Below, piece by piece: positions 54,233-63,189 of a stretch of 64,000 nt of DNA. Made by a program: the position numbers and the translations under genes. Source of the DNA: Paractinoplanes maris (GTDB taxonomy: Bacteria > Actinomycetota > Actinomycetes > Mycobacteriales > Micromonosporaceae); contig NZ_JALPVL010000002.1 of NCBI RefSeq assembly GCF_023544465.1, positions 434,001 to 498,000 on the forward strand. Reading direction: 5' to 3'. Every line of letters begins with the position of its first letter. The stretch's first letter is position 1. The notes beneath the pieces are model-generated. The model did not search any database. It saw only the letters and a list, made by a program, of their open reading frames with translations, and was not told the origin of the DNA.

Positions 54233-54315
54233 GCCCAGGCGCACGGCAGGTTCGTCATTCAGACGAGGCCGCTCCCCGATGGTTGACCATCTTGACGCGC
54301 CAGTCACGGCCCGCC
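54233..54315 (-). promoter_or_regulatory. ZTP (pfl) riboswitch upstream of glyA
   Basis: Reading the minus strand, GGGCCGTGACTGGCG is followed by AACCATCGGGGAGCGGCC, a short variable loop, and GCCGTGCGCCTGGGC. These are the conserved halves of the pfl motif, which binds ZTP/ZMP to sense folate shortage. It ends 25 bases before the glyA start, next to the GGGAGG ribosome site. Confidence 0.9.
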
Positions 54316-54373
54316 GACGAGCATACCGGTCTGATTCTCCCCGCCGAAACCGTTGATCACTAGGCTGAGCCGG

Positions 54374-55942
54374 ATGAACGGCGTACAGATCCTGCTCATC
54401 ATCGGGCTGGGCATCGCGGTGTCGGCGCTGGCCCGCAAGCGAGGCGTCGAACCCGGCATGATCATCGTGGTGCTGGCCGCGGGTGCGTCCTTCATCCCCG
54501 GGGTGCCCCGGCTCGAGCTGGAGAGCGAGCTGATCCTCGCCATCGTCATCCCGCCGCTGCTCTACTCGGCCACCCGGGGAGCGTCGTTCGCGAGCTTCGG
54601 AGCCAACCTGCGGTCGATCTGGACGCTCGGGGTCGTCCTGGTGGTCATCACCACCGGGGCCCTCGGCCTGCTGTCGTCGTGGCTGCTGCCGACGATCGGG
54701 CTGACCGCTGCCTTCGTGCTGGGCGCCGTGCTCGCCCCGCCGGACACGATCACCACGGTCTCGCACGGCGAGGAGATCGGGCTTCCCCAGCGCGCGACGT
54801 CGATCCTGACCGGCGAGAGCCTGGTCAACGACGCGACCGCGCTCACCCTGTTCAGCATCGCGGTGGCCGCCGTGAACGGCGAGCACACCACCTGGCAGGG
54901 CGGGGTCGGCGAGTTCTTCCGCAACGCGTCGATCGGGGTCGGCATCGGCGCGCTGTACGCCGTGATCGCACTCTGGATCCGCAAGCGGCTGGGCAACCCG
55001 ACGCTGGAGACCGCGCTGGTCATGCTGGTGCCGTTCACCGCGTTCCTGACCGCCGAGGAGGTGCACGCCTCGGGCATCCTGGCGGTGGTCGTGGCCGCCT
55101 TCTCGCTCAGCGTCAACCTCACGCTCGACCCCAAGCACCAGTACCCGGGCGCCTACCGGGCGCGGCTGCAGGAGGGAGAGGTCTGGCCGGTCATCGACTT
55201 CCTGCTGGAGACGTTCGTCTTCGCGTACATCGGTCTGCAGTTGAAGTGGGTCCTGGAGGAACTGGCCGAGTCGGACGATCCCGGGCTGGGCCGCACGCTC
55301 GTCGCGGCCGGAGTGCTGCTGGTCGCGGCCATCGCGATCCGGCTGATCGGGGTCGAGGTGCTGTTCGGCCGCTGGACCGTGCGCGAGCGGCAAGTCGAGC
55401 GCCGGGCCGAGCAGGATGAGCGCTACCGCACCCGGCTGCAGCAGATGCGCGAGCGCCACCGGCAGCGCCGCGGCGAGGACCCGTTGCCCGCACCGACCCG
55501 CAACGAGCGGCTGCTGGTCGGCTGGACCGGCATGCGCGGCATCCTGACCCTGGCCGCCGCGGCCTCGATCCCCGAGCACACGGCGTCGGGCGAGGAGTTC
55601 CCGGGCCGCGCCGCGATCCAGGCGATCGCGCTGTTCGTCACGCTGGGCACGCTGCTCCTGCAGGGCACGACGGTGGCCTGGCTGGCCCGCAAGCTCAAGT
55701 TCGACCTGAGCGCCGAACGGGCCGCGACCGACGCCCAGCGCCGGCGCGGCCGCGAGATCGCCGCCGAGGTCGCCGCGCGGCCGTCGGACGACATCGACGC
55801 GAGCTTCGACGGCCAGCGCCTCGCGCTCGGCAAGGCCGTCCGCGACCACGAGCTGAGCGAGGAGATCGCCCGCGAGCTGATCGAAGACCTCGACCTGCGC
55901 CAGGCGGCCCGCCACACCACCCCCTCGACCGGCCCGGCCTGA
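54374..55942 (+). CDS. Na+/H+ antiporter, CPA1 family (second)
   Basis: The protein (522 aa from ATG 54374, MNGVQILLIIGLG) has about 12 membrane segments and the CPA1 motifs VIPPLLYSATRG, AVLAPPDTITTVS and GESLVNDATALTLF. A cytoplasmic insert rich in Arg/Gln (VRERQVERRAEQDERYRTRL) separates the last helices. It is only distantly similar to the antiporter at 9258. The gene is divergent from glyA. A start at 54353 gives seven extra residues but fits the membrane pattern less well. Confidence 0.9.
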   Translation: MNGVQILLIIGLGIAVSALARKRGVEPGMIIVVLAAGASFIPGVPRLELESELILAIVIPPLLYSATRGASFASFGANLRSIWTLGVVLVVITTGALGLLSSWLLPTIGLTAAFVLGAVLAPPDTITTVSHGEEIGLPQRATSILTGESLVNDATALTLFSIAVAAVNGEHTTWQGGVGEFFRNASIGVGIGALYAVIALWIRKRLGNPTLETALVMLVPFTAFLTAEEVHASGILAVVVAAFSLSVNLTLDPKHQYPGAYRARLQEGEVWPVIDFLLETFVFAYIGLQLKWVLEELAESDDPGLGRTLVAAGVLLVAAIAIRLIGVEVLFGRWTVRERQVERRAEQDERYRTRLQQMRERHRQRRGEDPLPAPTRNERLLVGWTGMRGILTLAAAASIPEHTASGEEFPGRAAIQAIALFVTLGTLLLQGTTVAWLARKLKFDLSAERAATDAQRRRGREIAAEVAARPSDDIDASFDGQRLALGKAVRDHELSEEIARELIEDLDLRQAARHTTPSTGPA

Positions 55943-56036
55943 CCGGGCACAGACAGCGAACGCAAAGCCGTTCCACAAGAACCGCTTCTACGGTGACTCC
56001 AAGCGTGCGGCAAACACGATGGAGGAGTGAACTCCG

Positions 56037-56951
56037 ATGGCACAGGATCCGAGACCGACGTACGAGGGACGGCACCTGCCCCGGCCCGACGAGGAGGTCG
56101 TCGACCAGGGCCTCGGCTTCGACCTGGGCACCCTGGCCGGCCGGCGGCACCTGCTGCGCGGGTTCGGTCTCGGCGCCGCCGTGCTCGGGCTCGCGGCCTG
56201 CGGCAACTCGTCCTCGGATCCGGCGGCACCGGCGGCCTCGTCGTCGTCCGGCACGGGCGAGATCCCCGGCGAGACGGCCGGCCCCTACCCCGGAGACGGC
56301 TCGAACGGACCCGACATCCTCGAGCAGAGCGGGGTGGTCCGCAGCGACATCCGGTCGAGCTTCGGCACCGCGAGCGGCACGGCCCAGGGCGTCCCGATGA
56401 CCCTCGAGCTGACGATCCTCGACATGGCGAACGACGACGCGCCGTTCAAGGACGCCGCGGTCTACGTGTGGCACTGCGACCGCGACGGCAATTACTCGAT
56501 GTACTCCGAGGGGGTCACCGACCAGAACTACCTGCGCGGTGTCCAGATCGCCGACGACTCGGGGAAGGTGAAGTTCACGAGCATCTTCCCGGCCTGCTAC
56601 TCCGGCCGGTGGCCCCACATCCACTTCGAGGTCTATCCGAGCCGGGCCGACCTCACCGATTCGGCCAAGGCCATCGCCACCTCGCAGGTCGCCCTGCCCA
56701 AGGACGTCTGCGACAAGGTGTACGCGACCACCGGCTACTCGGCCTCGGTCAGCAACCTGAGCCAGGTCAGCCTGTCGTCCGACAACGTCTTCGGCGACGA
56801 CGAGGCCGCCCTGCAGACCGGCGCGGCCTCGGGTGACGTCGCCGGCGGCTTCACCGTGACGCTGACCGCGAAGGTCGACACGACGACCACTCCGACCGGC
56901 GGCGCGGCCCCGGGTGGCGGCGGTTCCGGTGGTGCCCCTCCGGCCAACTGA
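56037..56951 (+). CDS. Tat-exported intradiol dioxygenase-like lipoprotein
   Basis: The 304-aa protein has a twin-arginine signal with a lipobox (RRHLLRGFGLGAAVLGLAAC), so it is probably a lipid-anchored exported protein. The rest resembles protocatechuate 3,4-dioxygenase: AVYVWHCDRDGNYSMY (Tyr ligand), GRWPHIHFEVY (two His ligands, about 193-195) and an earlier GPYPGDG loop. Non-haem Fe(III) would be bound. A Gly/Pro tail ends the protein. Secreted relatives exist in actinobacteria; the aromatic substrate, if any, is unknown. The start is preceded by GGAGGAG. Confidence 0.85.
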   Translation: MAQDPRPTYEGRHLPRPDEEVVDQGLGFDLGTLAGRRHLLRGFGLGAAVLGLAACGNSSSDPAAPAASSSSGTGEIPGETAGPYPGDGSNGPDILEQSGVVRSDIRSSFGTASGTAQGVPMTLELTILDMANDDAPFKDAAVYVWHCDRDGNYSMYSEGVTDQNYLRGVQIADDSGKVKFTSIFPACYSGRWPHIHFEVYPSRADLTDSAKAIATSQVALPKDVCDKVYATTGYSASVSNLSQVSLSSDNVFGDDEAALQTGAASGDVAGGFTVTLTAKVDTTTTPTGGAAPGGGGSGGAPPAN

Positions 56952-57097
56952 GTTCCGTAACCAGTTTTACTTGCCTGTAACACTTGCATCGACAAGACTG
57001 ATTGCGTCGGACGCACCCCGCCGCCGATCCCCCACCGGATCACCTCGGCCGTTCCCCGGACCGATACCGGCGCGGCGGCGAGGGTGTTGTCCTTTCT

Positions 57098-58327
57098 TCA
57101 TGCGCTTGCGACCCTGAGGCTGAGCCACAGGGCGAGCACTCCGGCCAGCAGCGCGAGCGGCACGGTGAGCAGGCCCAGGCGCAGGAAGTCGCGCGGGCCC
57201 GGCGCCGCGTCGTGCGCGTGCAGGATCTGCCGCCACAGCAGGGTGGCCAGCGAGCCCACATAGGTCAGGTTGGGGCCGACGTTCACGCCGATCAGCATCG
57301 CCAGCAGGAGTCCCGGCCGCGACTCGACAACCGGCAACAGCACCAGCGTGGCCGGCAGGTTGTTGAGCACGTTGGCCAGCGCGGCGGCCAGGAAGGCGAC
57401 GGCCAGCAGACCGAGCAGATCGGCGTGGTCGGGCACGATGGTGTGGAGCAGCCGTTCCAGGCCGTGCTGCTGAACGGCCAGCACCACGACGCCGAGGGCC
57501 AGCACGAATGCGCAGAACGCGGGATTGGCCTCCCGGAGCAGGGTGCCGACCGGAACGCGGCGGGGCACGGCCAGGAAGACCGCCCCGGCCACCGCGACCC
57601 ACGCCGGATCAATTCCGAGGGGATGCACCACCGCGAAGCCGGCCAGGGTCACGGCCAGCACGGTCAGGGCGTACCGCGGTGCCGGGCCGTTACCCGGCTC
57701 GGCGCTGGGCTTCTCGCGTACCCGCAGGTCACCGGCGAAATAGACGCGGAACACGAGGAACTCCACGACGATGACGGCGATCCAGGGCAGCGTCATCAGC
57801 GCGGTGAACCCGAAGAAGGTGAGCCCGCTGGCCGCGAACGCGAGCAGGTTGGTCAGGTTCGAGACGGGCAGCAGCAGCGAGGCCGAGTTGGCCAGGTGCG
57901 CGGTGGCGAAGGCCGGCGGGCGGGGCCGGGCGCCGACCCGGGCCGCCGTGGCCAGGATGACCGGGGTGAGCAGCACGACGGTGGCGTCCAGGCTGAGGAA
58001 CGCGGTGGTGAGGGCGGCCGCCACGAAGACCGCCACCAGCAAGCGTGCCGGGCGGCCCCCGCTGATCCGGGCCGCGACCGCCCCGGCGTACCGGAAGACG
58101 CCGTGCTCGGCCGCCAGGTGGGCCAGGACCAGAACGGCGGCCAGGAACCCGACCGTCGGGCCGAGCTCGCGGAATTCGCTGAGTGCGTCGTCCCAGGTCA
58201 CGATCCCGGCCGCGATCACCAGGCCGGCCGCGGGCACGGCGGCGACCGCCTCGGGCAGACCGCGCGGCCGGACGACGGCGAAGGCCAGCACGGCCGCCAG
58301 CAGCACCGCCGAAATGATCAAGGACAC
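57098..58327 (-). CDS. ArsB/NhaD-type permease (SLC13-like)
   Basis: The 409-aa protein (GTG start) has about 11-12 membrane segments with ion-transporter superfamily features: FLSLDATVVLLTPVI, LANSASLLLPVSNLTNLLAF and LNNLPATLVLLPVV, which form the two re-entrant loops. The type includes arsenite exporters and Na+/anion transporters. No arsenic genes (arsR, arsC) are nearby, so arsenite is not assumed. The next gene starts beyond a nine-base gap. Confidence 0.85.
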   Translation of the reverse strand: MSLIISAVLLAAVLAFAVVRPRGLPEAVAAVPAAGLVIAAGIVTWDDALSEFRELGPTVGFLAAVLVLAHLAAEHGVFRYAGAVAARISGGRPARLLVAVFVAAALTTAFLSLDATVVLLTPVILATAARVGARPRPPAFATAHLANSASLLLPVSNLTNLLAFAASGLTFFGFTALMTLPWIAVIVVEFLVFRVYFAGDLRVREKPSAEPGNGPAPRYALTVLAVTLAGFAVVHPLGIDPAWVAVAGAVFLAVPRRVPVGTLLREANPAFCAFVLALGVVVLAVQQHGLERLLHTIVPDHADLLGLLAVAFLAAALANVLNNLPATLVLLPVVESRPGLLLAMLIGVNVGPNLTYVGSLATLLWRQILHAHDAAPGPRDFLRLGLLTVPLALLAGVLALWLSLRVASA

Positions 58328-58336
58328 CGCGGCAGG

Positions 58337-58672
58337 TTACGAGCCGGACGACTCCCATGCCTCGTCGAAAAGCTCCTGAGCACCTGAGACGTTGAGCACC
58401 CGGGCCACCGAGCGCTGGGCGTTCACCACGCCGAAGCCGGCACCCCGGGCGATGGCCGCGTTGTAGCCGTCGATCAGCGCACCGAGCGCCTCGGAGTCCA
58501 TGAAGGTGACCGCGGCCAGGTCGACGACGACCCGCTCGGCCGCACCGAGGGCGTCCAGGATCATCGCCCGCAGGTCGTCCCGGGAGTTGATGTCCAGCTC
58601 GCCGCTGGGGCGCAGGATCTTCGCGGTCGGTCCGGCCGCGCGCTCCCGGCCGATCTGATAGAAGTCCGCCAC
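58337..58672 (-). CDS. STAS-domain anti-sigma-factor antagonist
   Basis: The 111-aa protein (GTG 58672, MADFYQIGRERAAG) is a single STAS domain. The phosphorylation-site region reads FMDSEALGALI, keeping the serine that anti-sigma kinases modify in SpoIIAA/RsbV. It follows the anti-sigma gene by 29 bases and would release the sigma factor when unphosphorylated. A longer frame runs into the anti-sigma gene and was not used. Confidence 0.88.
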   Translation of the reverse strand: MADFYQIGRERAAGPTAKILRPSGELDINSRDDLRAMILDALGAAERVVVDLAAVTFMDSEALGALIDGYNAAIARGAGFGVVNAQRSVARVLNVSGAQELFDEAWESSGS

Positions 58673-58701
58673 GGGGGCATTTCTATCAGGACATCGGTGG
58701 T

Positions 58702-59124
58702 TCAGCTCGGGAAGCTGGCCCAGACGTGCTTGGTCGCCTCGGTCCGATACCACCCGACGTCGATCGCGAACGTCTTGGTGAGCTGCAGTCCGAGCCCGCC
58801 GGCGCCCAGCGGACGGTCCGCGTCCACCTCTGGGAGCGTTCCCAGATCGTGATCCGCCACGTCGATGATCAGATGGTCGTCCTCGCGCAGCAGCCGCACC
58901 TCGGTCGGCGGGAGGCCGTGCCGCAGCGCATTGGTGGCCAGCTCGGTGGCGACCACGGCCATCTTGTCGAAGAGGTCGTCGACCTCAGCGGTGTGCGTCT
59001 CGATCGCCTCGCGCAGCGCGGCCCGCAAGGTGCGAAGCTCACCGAAGGTGCCGAGTCGCCAACAGTGCAGCTCAGCGGCCGACGGATGAGGGACCGAGGA
59101 GCGCAGAGCAGACATGGTCTTCAT
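58702..59124 (-). CDS. RsbW-like ATP-binding anti-sigma factor
   Basis: The 140-aa protein is of the GHKL anti-sigma kinase type, with an N box VATELATNALRHG, a G1-like DVADHDLG and a G2 loop GAGGLGLQL. It would hold the sigma factor and phosphorylate the STAS antagonist. The start is ATG 59124 or ATG 59115; the latter has better spacing from GGGAAAG. It is divergent from the SigF-type gene with 340 bases between. Confidence 0.85.
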   Translation of the reverse strand: MKTMSALRSSVPHPSAAELHCWRLGTFGELRTLRAALREAIETHTAEVDDLFDKMAVVATELATNALRHGLPPTEVRLLREDDHLIIDVADHDLGTLPEVDADRPLGAGGLGLQLTKTFAIDVGWYRTEATKHVWASFPS

Positions 59125-59464
59125 CTTTCCCGGTCGGAAGTGTTTGACACAGGCCCGTGCGGGTCACCACAACAACCGTACGGACTAATCCCTCGCACGG
59201 TCGATCCAGGGTTCTCGATCTTCCCGGCCGCCCGCCACAAGATCCGCTACGTATATTTGCTATCACGCAAAGTGACTCATACTTTCGGCTAGTCTTCCTT
59301 GGCCTTGTCGGCTAGGTTAGTCATATCCGAACGGCCTACTGTGCGCGGCCGACGGAATCGTATCGATCACCGTCGACCAGTTAGACAGGGACACCCGACC
59401 GACCGGGTCACGCTGCGAGCAGCGCGACCGGGCTCTCCGGACAGGTGCCAGGGAGGACCACCGT
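59125..59464. other. Divergent promoter region of the partner-switching set
   Basis: The gap is AT-rich around 59250-59340 compared with the rest of the window. It holds an inverted repeat TTTGC (59256-59260) and GCAAA (59267-59271), which could be an operator. No clear SigF-type promoter was found. Confidence 0.4.
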
Positions 59465-60298
59465 ATGACGATCACCGAGACCACCACGAGCACGATCGAG
59501 GCGCCGACGACCGAGGTCGTCGCCCTTCCGGCCGCTGCCACCGCGCCGGTCGACAGCGCCGCCGAGCTGCTGAACGCCATGGCTGCGATGCCGGCCGGTC
59601 ACCCGTCCCGCGTCTCGCTGCGGGACCGCGCGATCGAGGCCTGGCTGCCGCTGGCCCGCCACCTCGCGCACCGCTACTCCGGCCGCGGCGAGCCCACCGA
59701 CGACCTGGTTCAGACCGCGACCGTCGGCCTCATCAAGGCCGTCGACAAGTTCGACCCCGAGCGCGGCGTCGACTTCGCCGGCTACGCGATCCCGACCATC
59801 ATCGGCGAGATCAAGCGCCACTTCCGCGACCGCACCTGGTCGGTCCGCGTGCCCCGCCGCCTGCAGGAGCTGCGCCTCGCGATCACCGAGGCCAACGCCA
59901 CGCTGACTCACAGCCTCGGCCGCTCCCCGACCGTCGCCGACGTCGCGACCCACCTCGGAGTCAGCGAGGAAGACGTGCTGGAGGGCCTCGAGGGCGCCCG
60001 CGCCTACAACGCCACCAGCCTGTCGACCCCGATCTCGGCCGACGGCACCACCGAGCTGGGCGACACCCTCGGCGGCGAGGACTACGAGTACGAGCTGGCC
60101 GAGACCCGCGTCGCCCTCGGCCCGGCCCTGGCCACCCTGGACGAGCGCGAGCAGAAGATCCTGACGCTGCGCTTCTACGGCAACCTGACCCAGTCGCAGA
60201 TCGCCGACCAGATCGGCATCTCGCAGATGCACGTCAGCCGGCTCCTGACCAAGGCGCTCACCAAGCTGCGTGGCCAGCTGGCCGCCGACACCCTGTAA
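59465..60298 (+). CDS. SigB/SigF-family RNA polymerase sigma factor
   Basis: The 277-aa sigma factor has regions 2 (YSGRGEPTDDLVQTATVGLI, FDPERGVDFAGYAIPTIIGE), 3 (RLQELRLAITEANATLTHSL) and 4 (LTLRFYGNLTQSQIADQIGI, SQMHVSRLL), as in the SigB/F/G group that answers stress and development. A Thr-rich leader of about 30 residues precedes region 1. GGGAGG lies before the ATG. The anti-sigma and antagonist genes lie opposite, so partner switching very likely controls it. A good terminator follows. Confidence 0.93.
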   Translation: MTITETTTSTIEAPTTEVVALPAAATAPVDSAAELLNAMAAMPAGHPSRVSLRDRAIEAWLPLARHLAHRYSGRGEPTDDLVQTATVGLIKAVDKFDPERGVDFAGYAIPTIIGEIKRHFRDRTWSVRVPRRLQELRLAITEANATLTHSLGRSPTVADVATHLGVSEEDVLEGLEGARAYNATSLSTPISADGTTELGDTLGGEDYEYELAETRVALGPALATLDEREQKILTLRFYGNLTQSQIADQIGISQMHVSRLLTKALTKLRGQLAADTL

Positions 60299-60311
60299 GA
60301 CACCAAGTTCT

Positions 60312-60342
60312 TCGTGGCCGGTCCGGTTCGGGCCGGCCACGA
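60312..60342 (+). terminator. Terminator after the sigma factor gene
   Basis: TCGTGGCCGG pairs perfectly with CCGGCCACGA around an 11-base loop, followed by GTGTTTCC. The convergent toxin gene ends at 60361. Confidence 0.8.
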
Positions 60343-60360
60343 GTGTTTCCACCGCCAGAC

Positions 60361-60798
60361 CTATCTGGGCCAGTAAGTCGGTGGGTCGTGCCGGGGATCG
60401 ACAACTGAGAACCGCTTGTGGGTCAGGTCGATACCGATGATCGCCACCAGGCGCTGCCCCTCGGCGTCAGCCAACACCGCAACGACGTCGGGCATAGCCG
60501 CCACCAATGACGCGACGGCGACAGCCAGCCCGCGAAGACCTGGATGGCGCTGCTTGTATGACACGCGGTGCATGCCGGCCCGCTTCACCTCGCGGCACTC
60601 GTCAGGATCGGACATCTGCGCGGCGTCGTTGGTAACCACCACGTCGTACCCCGCGCGCTTGGCGTCCTGATAGAGCACCAGGTCCTTCTTGCCCGCCCAC
60701 TTGATCAGATGGACATGGTCGACATCGTGACCGTGCAAGACATGGCGCAACAAGTCGACCGAGGGCCGAGGGACGTCCTCGTCCAACAAGATCCGCAT
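60361..60798 (-). CDS. DUF5615 PIN-like toxin
   Basis: The 145-aa protein begins MRILLDEDVPRPSVDLL, the acidic start of DUF5615 PIN-like domains, with further acidic residues at VVVTNDAAQMSDP. These would form a metal site for RNA cleavage. It overlaps the gene in front by a TGATG junction, the toxin-after-antitoxin order. Codon use is more A/T-tolerant than the surroundings. RNA targets unknown. Confidence 0.8.
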   Translation of the reverse strand: MRILLDEDVPRPSVDLLRHVLHGHDVDHVHLIKWAGKKDLVLYQDAKRAGYDVVVTNDAAQMSDPDECREVKRAGMHRVSYKQRHPGLRGLAVAVASLVAAMPDVVAVLADAEGQRLVAIIGIDLTHKRFSVVDPRHDPPTYWPR

Positions 60799-61427
60799 CA
60801 GGCTGCCGTACGCTCCGCCGCTTGGTCGACGTAGTCGGCAAAAGAAGCAGCATCTCGGGCCGCTGCTGCGGTGACGCCTGGGTAGTACTCCTTGACCGCC
60901 TCTGGCGGCACTCCGTCTCGTACCAAACCGGCAACGAGGTCGAAGGCGACGCGAGTCCCTGCCACCACTGGATAGCCCCGTCGCACCGAGGGATTCACGG
61001 AGATCCGCTGTCGGGGATGGGTGAGGTTGGGAATCTCCACCTCACCCAGCGGGAACGAGCGCAACATGTCGCCCAGGTTGATCACGGTGAGCTGCTGACC
61101 AGGCTTCTCGACAAGATCGACAGCCCCATCCCCAGCGTCCTGGACGAGGGCGATGCTTCGACGGCCTTGTTTGACCAGGCGATACCGGGAGAGGTGGTCG
61201 GTCTCGCCGATCTCTCTCAGCTTGTCCAGAGCACGCCTGATGGTCTGCAGCGGTCGCTCTTCCCGTAGGTAGACAAAGGTGCGTAAGGCGATGAGGTCGC
61301 GGAACGAATAGAGCATTGGCCTGGTTGCTGAAACCTCGGGAACGAGCAGACCCTGCCGACGCCAATAGTCCAACTGGCCACGCGTCGCACCGGACAGCGC
61401 GGACGCGATGCGTGGTTCGTAGGCCAT
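60798..61427 (-). CDS. MerR-HTH / DUF433 antitoxin
   Basis: The 209-aa protein has a MerR-type helix-turn-helix (ALSGATRGQLDYWRRQGLLV) and, near the C-terminus, a DUF433 domain (VNPSVRRGYPVVAGTRVAFD, VRDGVPPEAVKEYYPGVT). This pair is the usual partner of DUF5615 toxins. The MerR part probably represses the operon, and the DUF433 part may bind the toxin. Start and stop fit an operon of two genes. Confidence 0.82.
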   Translation of the reverse strand: MAYEPRIASALSGATRGQLDYWRRQGLLVPEVSATRPMLYSFRDLIALRTFVYLREERPLQTIRRALDKLREIGETDHLSRYRLVKQGRRSIALVQDAGDGAVDLVEKPGQQLTVINLGDMLRSFPLGEVEIPNLTHPRQRISVNPSVRRGYPVVAGTRVAFDLVAGLVRDGVPPEAVKEYYPGVTAAAARDAASFADYVDQAAERTAA

Positions 61428-61520
61428 GACGTCAGCGTGTCACATCGACTGCCGTTCGTGAAAGCACGGAGCCAGTTGTCGTGCGCCAAGGTGAGCGAGC
61501 CTGGTCCATTTCGCGGCGGA

Positions 61521-63107
61521 TCAGGCCAGGGGCGTGATTGTCGCGTAACCGGGGGCCAGGCGGAATGGGGGGCGGACGGTGGTGCCGGTGCCGGGGAGCA
61601 GGATCAGGTTGCCGGTGGACTTCTGGACTGCGGCCAGGTCGGGGTAGCCGTCGCGGTCGAAGTCGCCGAGGCCGATCAGGTCGCGCAGGTCGGTGGCGGA
61701 GGCGCCCAGCGGGACTCGTGCGCCGGTGAAGCCGCCGCGGCGGCCGGGCCACAGGTAGAGCCGGCCGTCCGTCGAGCGGGCGGCCAGGTCGGGGTGGCCG
61801 TCACGGTTGAAGTCGCCGGCGCCGGCCAGTTCGGTGCGGCCGGCCCAGCCGCTGCCGACGAGCTGGGCCCGGCCGAGCTTGGGGCCGGGCTGACCGGCGT
61901 ACAGGTAAAGGTTGTTGCCCTTCGAGACGGCCAGCAGGTCCGGACGGCCGTCGCCGGTGAGGTCGCCGATCGGGGTGATTTCGCGTAGGGCCTGCCAGCC
62001 GCGGGTGAGGAGCCGGCGCTGGCCGAGGCCGGTGGCCGTGCCGGGGTGGAACCACAGGTCGCCGTTGGTCTGCCGGGCGATCACGTCCTCGCGGCCGTCG
62101 CGGTTGAGGTCGCCGGGGCGGATGACGGCGTTCATCGTGCGGAAGCCGATGCCGAGCGTGCGGCGCTGGTTGTTGTCGACCACCGAGCCGTTGCCGAGGA
62201 ATGCCGTCAGGACGCCGGTGGACGACCGGCCGAGCACGTCGGACCAGCCGTTGCCCGAGGTGTCGCCCGTCCGGGTCCGGGGCAGGGGCGCGAAGTCGAC
62301 GTAGTTGTTGTCGATATTGATGGTGACGCCGCCGTACGTCTCCCGGTGACCGCCGCGGTATTGCTTCATGCGCCTCTGGCCGGGCCAGGCAGTCGCCGGC
62401 AGGGCCCGGTCGGCCGTCGTGACCCGCAGATCCCACCGGGCGAAGTCGACGTAGTCGGGACGGGTGTATCCCGGTGTCGGGTACGCCGCGACCTGGTGAG
62501 CCACCCCGGAAGAGGCACTCGAGTAGAAGCCCGAGAAGTAGCCGTTGTCGTGCAGCCGGGCGGTCCACCCGTTCATGAAGGCCAGCACGCCCTGGCGGCA
62601 CCTGACGTCGTCCGTCCGATACGCCTCCATGTCATAGATGATCACCGTCTCACGGGCCAGACCGAGCGCGGCCGCCTGCGCGACGGCGTCCGAGGCGGCC
62701 ACCCGGCCCTGCGTGTCGGCGCGCGCGTTGTCGATCAGCCGGCGACCGCCGCCGATCGTCGTGCAGGTCGCCTGCGGTCCCACATAGAGCGGCAGCAACT
62801 TCCAGCCGGCCTCCACCTGCTGCCTGACCCAGGCCGCGGTGAGCTGCGGCTGGGCGCAGCCGCGGTTGACGCCACCGATGTAGACACCGATGGCCTTGTA
62901 CGGCGAACTGGCCCGCCACGCCCTCATCGAGGCGCCGGTCGGAGCCGTGCAGGCGTCGAACGCGTACCCGGTGAAGGTGCCGGGCTGCGCGGTCGACCAG
63001 GCGGCCGCGTCGGCTCGTTGCAGAGCGAACGCCGAGGCGCTCACGACCACGGCCGCGATCAGCGCGCCCAGCGCGATCTTGCGGCGCGCGAGTGACAGGA
63101 CCGCCAT
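61521..63107 (-). CDS. Secreted DUF1906 + FG-GAP repeat protein
   Basis: The 528-aa protein has a signal peptide (LGALIAAVVVSASAFALQRA). Residues about 40-280 are a DUF1906 glycoside-hydrolase-like barrel (GYAFDACTAPT, IGVYIGGVN, IIYDMEAY with acidic residues, GFYSSASSG). Then follow about five FG-GAP/VCBS blades with calcium loops (GDLNRDGREDV, GDLTGDGRPDL, GDFNRDGHPDL, GDFDRDGYPDL). The first domain resembles Rv2525c-like proteins; a cell-wall glycan substrate is possible but unproved. Confidence 0.85.
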   Translation of the reverse strand: MAVLSLARRKIALGALIAAVVVSASAFALQRADAAAWSTAQPGTFTGYAFDACTAPTGASMRAWRASSPYKAIGVYIGGVNRGCAQPQLTAAWVRQQVEAGWKLLPLYVGPQATCTTIGGGRRLIDNARADTQGRVAASDAVAQAAALGLARETVIIYDMEAYRTDDVRCRQGVLAFMNGWTARLHDNGYFSGFYSSASSGVAHQVAAYPTPGYTRPDYVDFARWDLRVTTADRALPATAWPGQRRMKQYRGGHRETYGGVTINIDNNYVDFAPLPRTRTGDTSGNGWSDVLGRSSTGVLTAFLGNGSVVDNNQRRTLGIGFRTMNAVIRPGDLNRDGREDVIARQTNGDLWFHPGTATGLGQRRLLTRGWQALREITPIGDLTGDGRPDLLAVSKGNNLYLYAGQPGPKLGRAQLVGSGWAGRTELAGAGDFNRDGHPDLAARSTDGRLYLWPGRRGGFTGARVPLGASATDLRDLIGLGDFDRDGYPDLAAVQKSTGNLILLPGTGTTVRPPFRLAPGYATITPLA

Positions 63108-63124
63108 GACTCCCTTTCCGGCGT

Positions 63125-63160
63125 CGGACGAACGAGGAACGGACGAACGGACGACGAGCG
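63125..63160. repeat. Short direct repeats in front of the FG-GAP gene
   Basis: CGGACGAACG occurs at 63125 and 63140 (15-base period), followed by partial copies. It lies in the 82-base gap between the DUF1906 gene and the MFS gene. No function is assigned. Confidence 0.5.
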
Positions 63161-63189
63161 AACGAGCACAGAGCCAAGCAAGCGGCCGC

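Noticed and set aside
57098..58327. Arsenite efflux gene arsB
   Set aside because: The fold fits the ArsB/NhaD superfamily, but no arsR, arsC or arsA gene is nearby, so a specific arsenite role is not supported.
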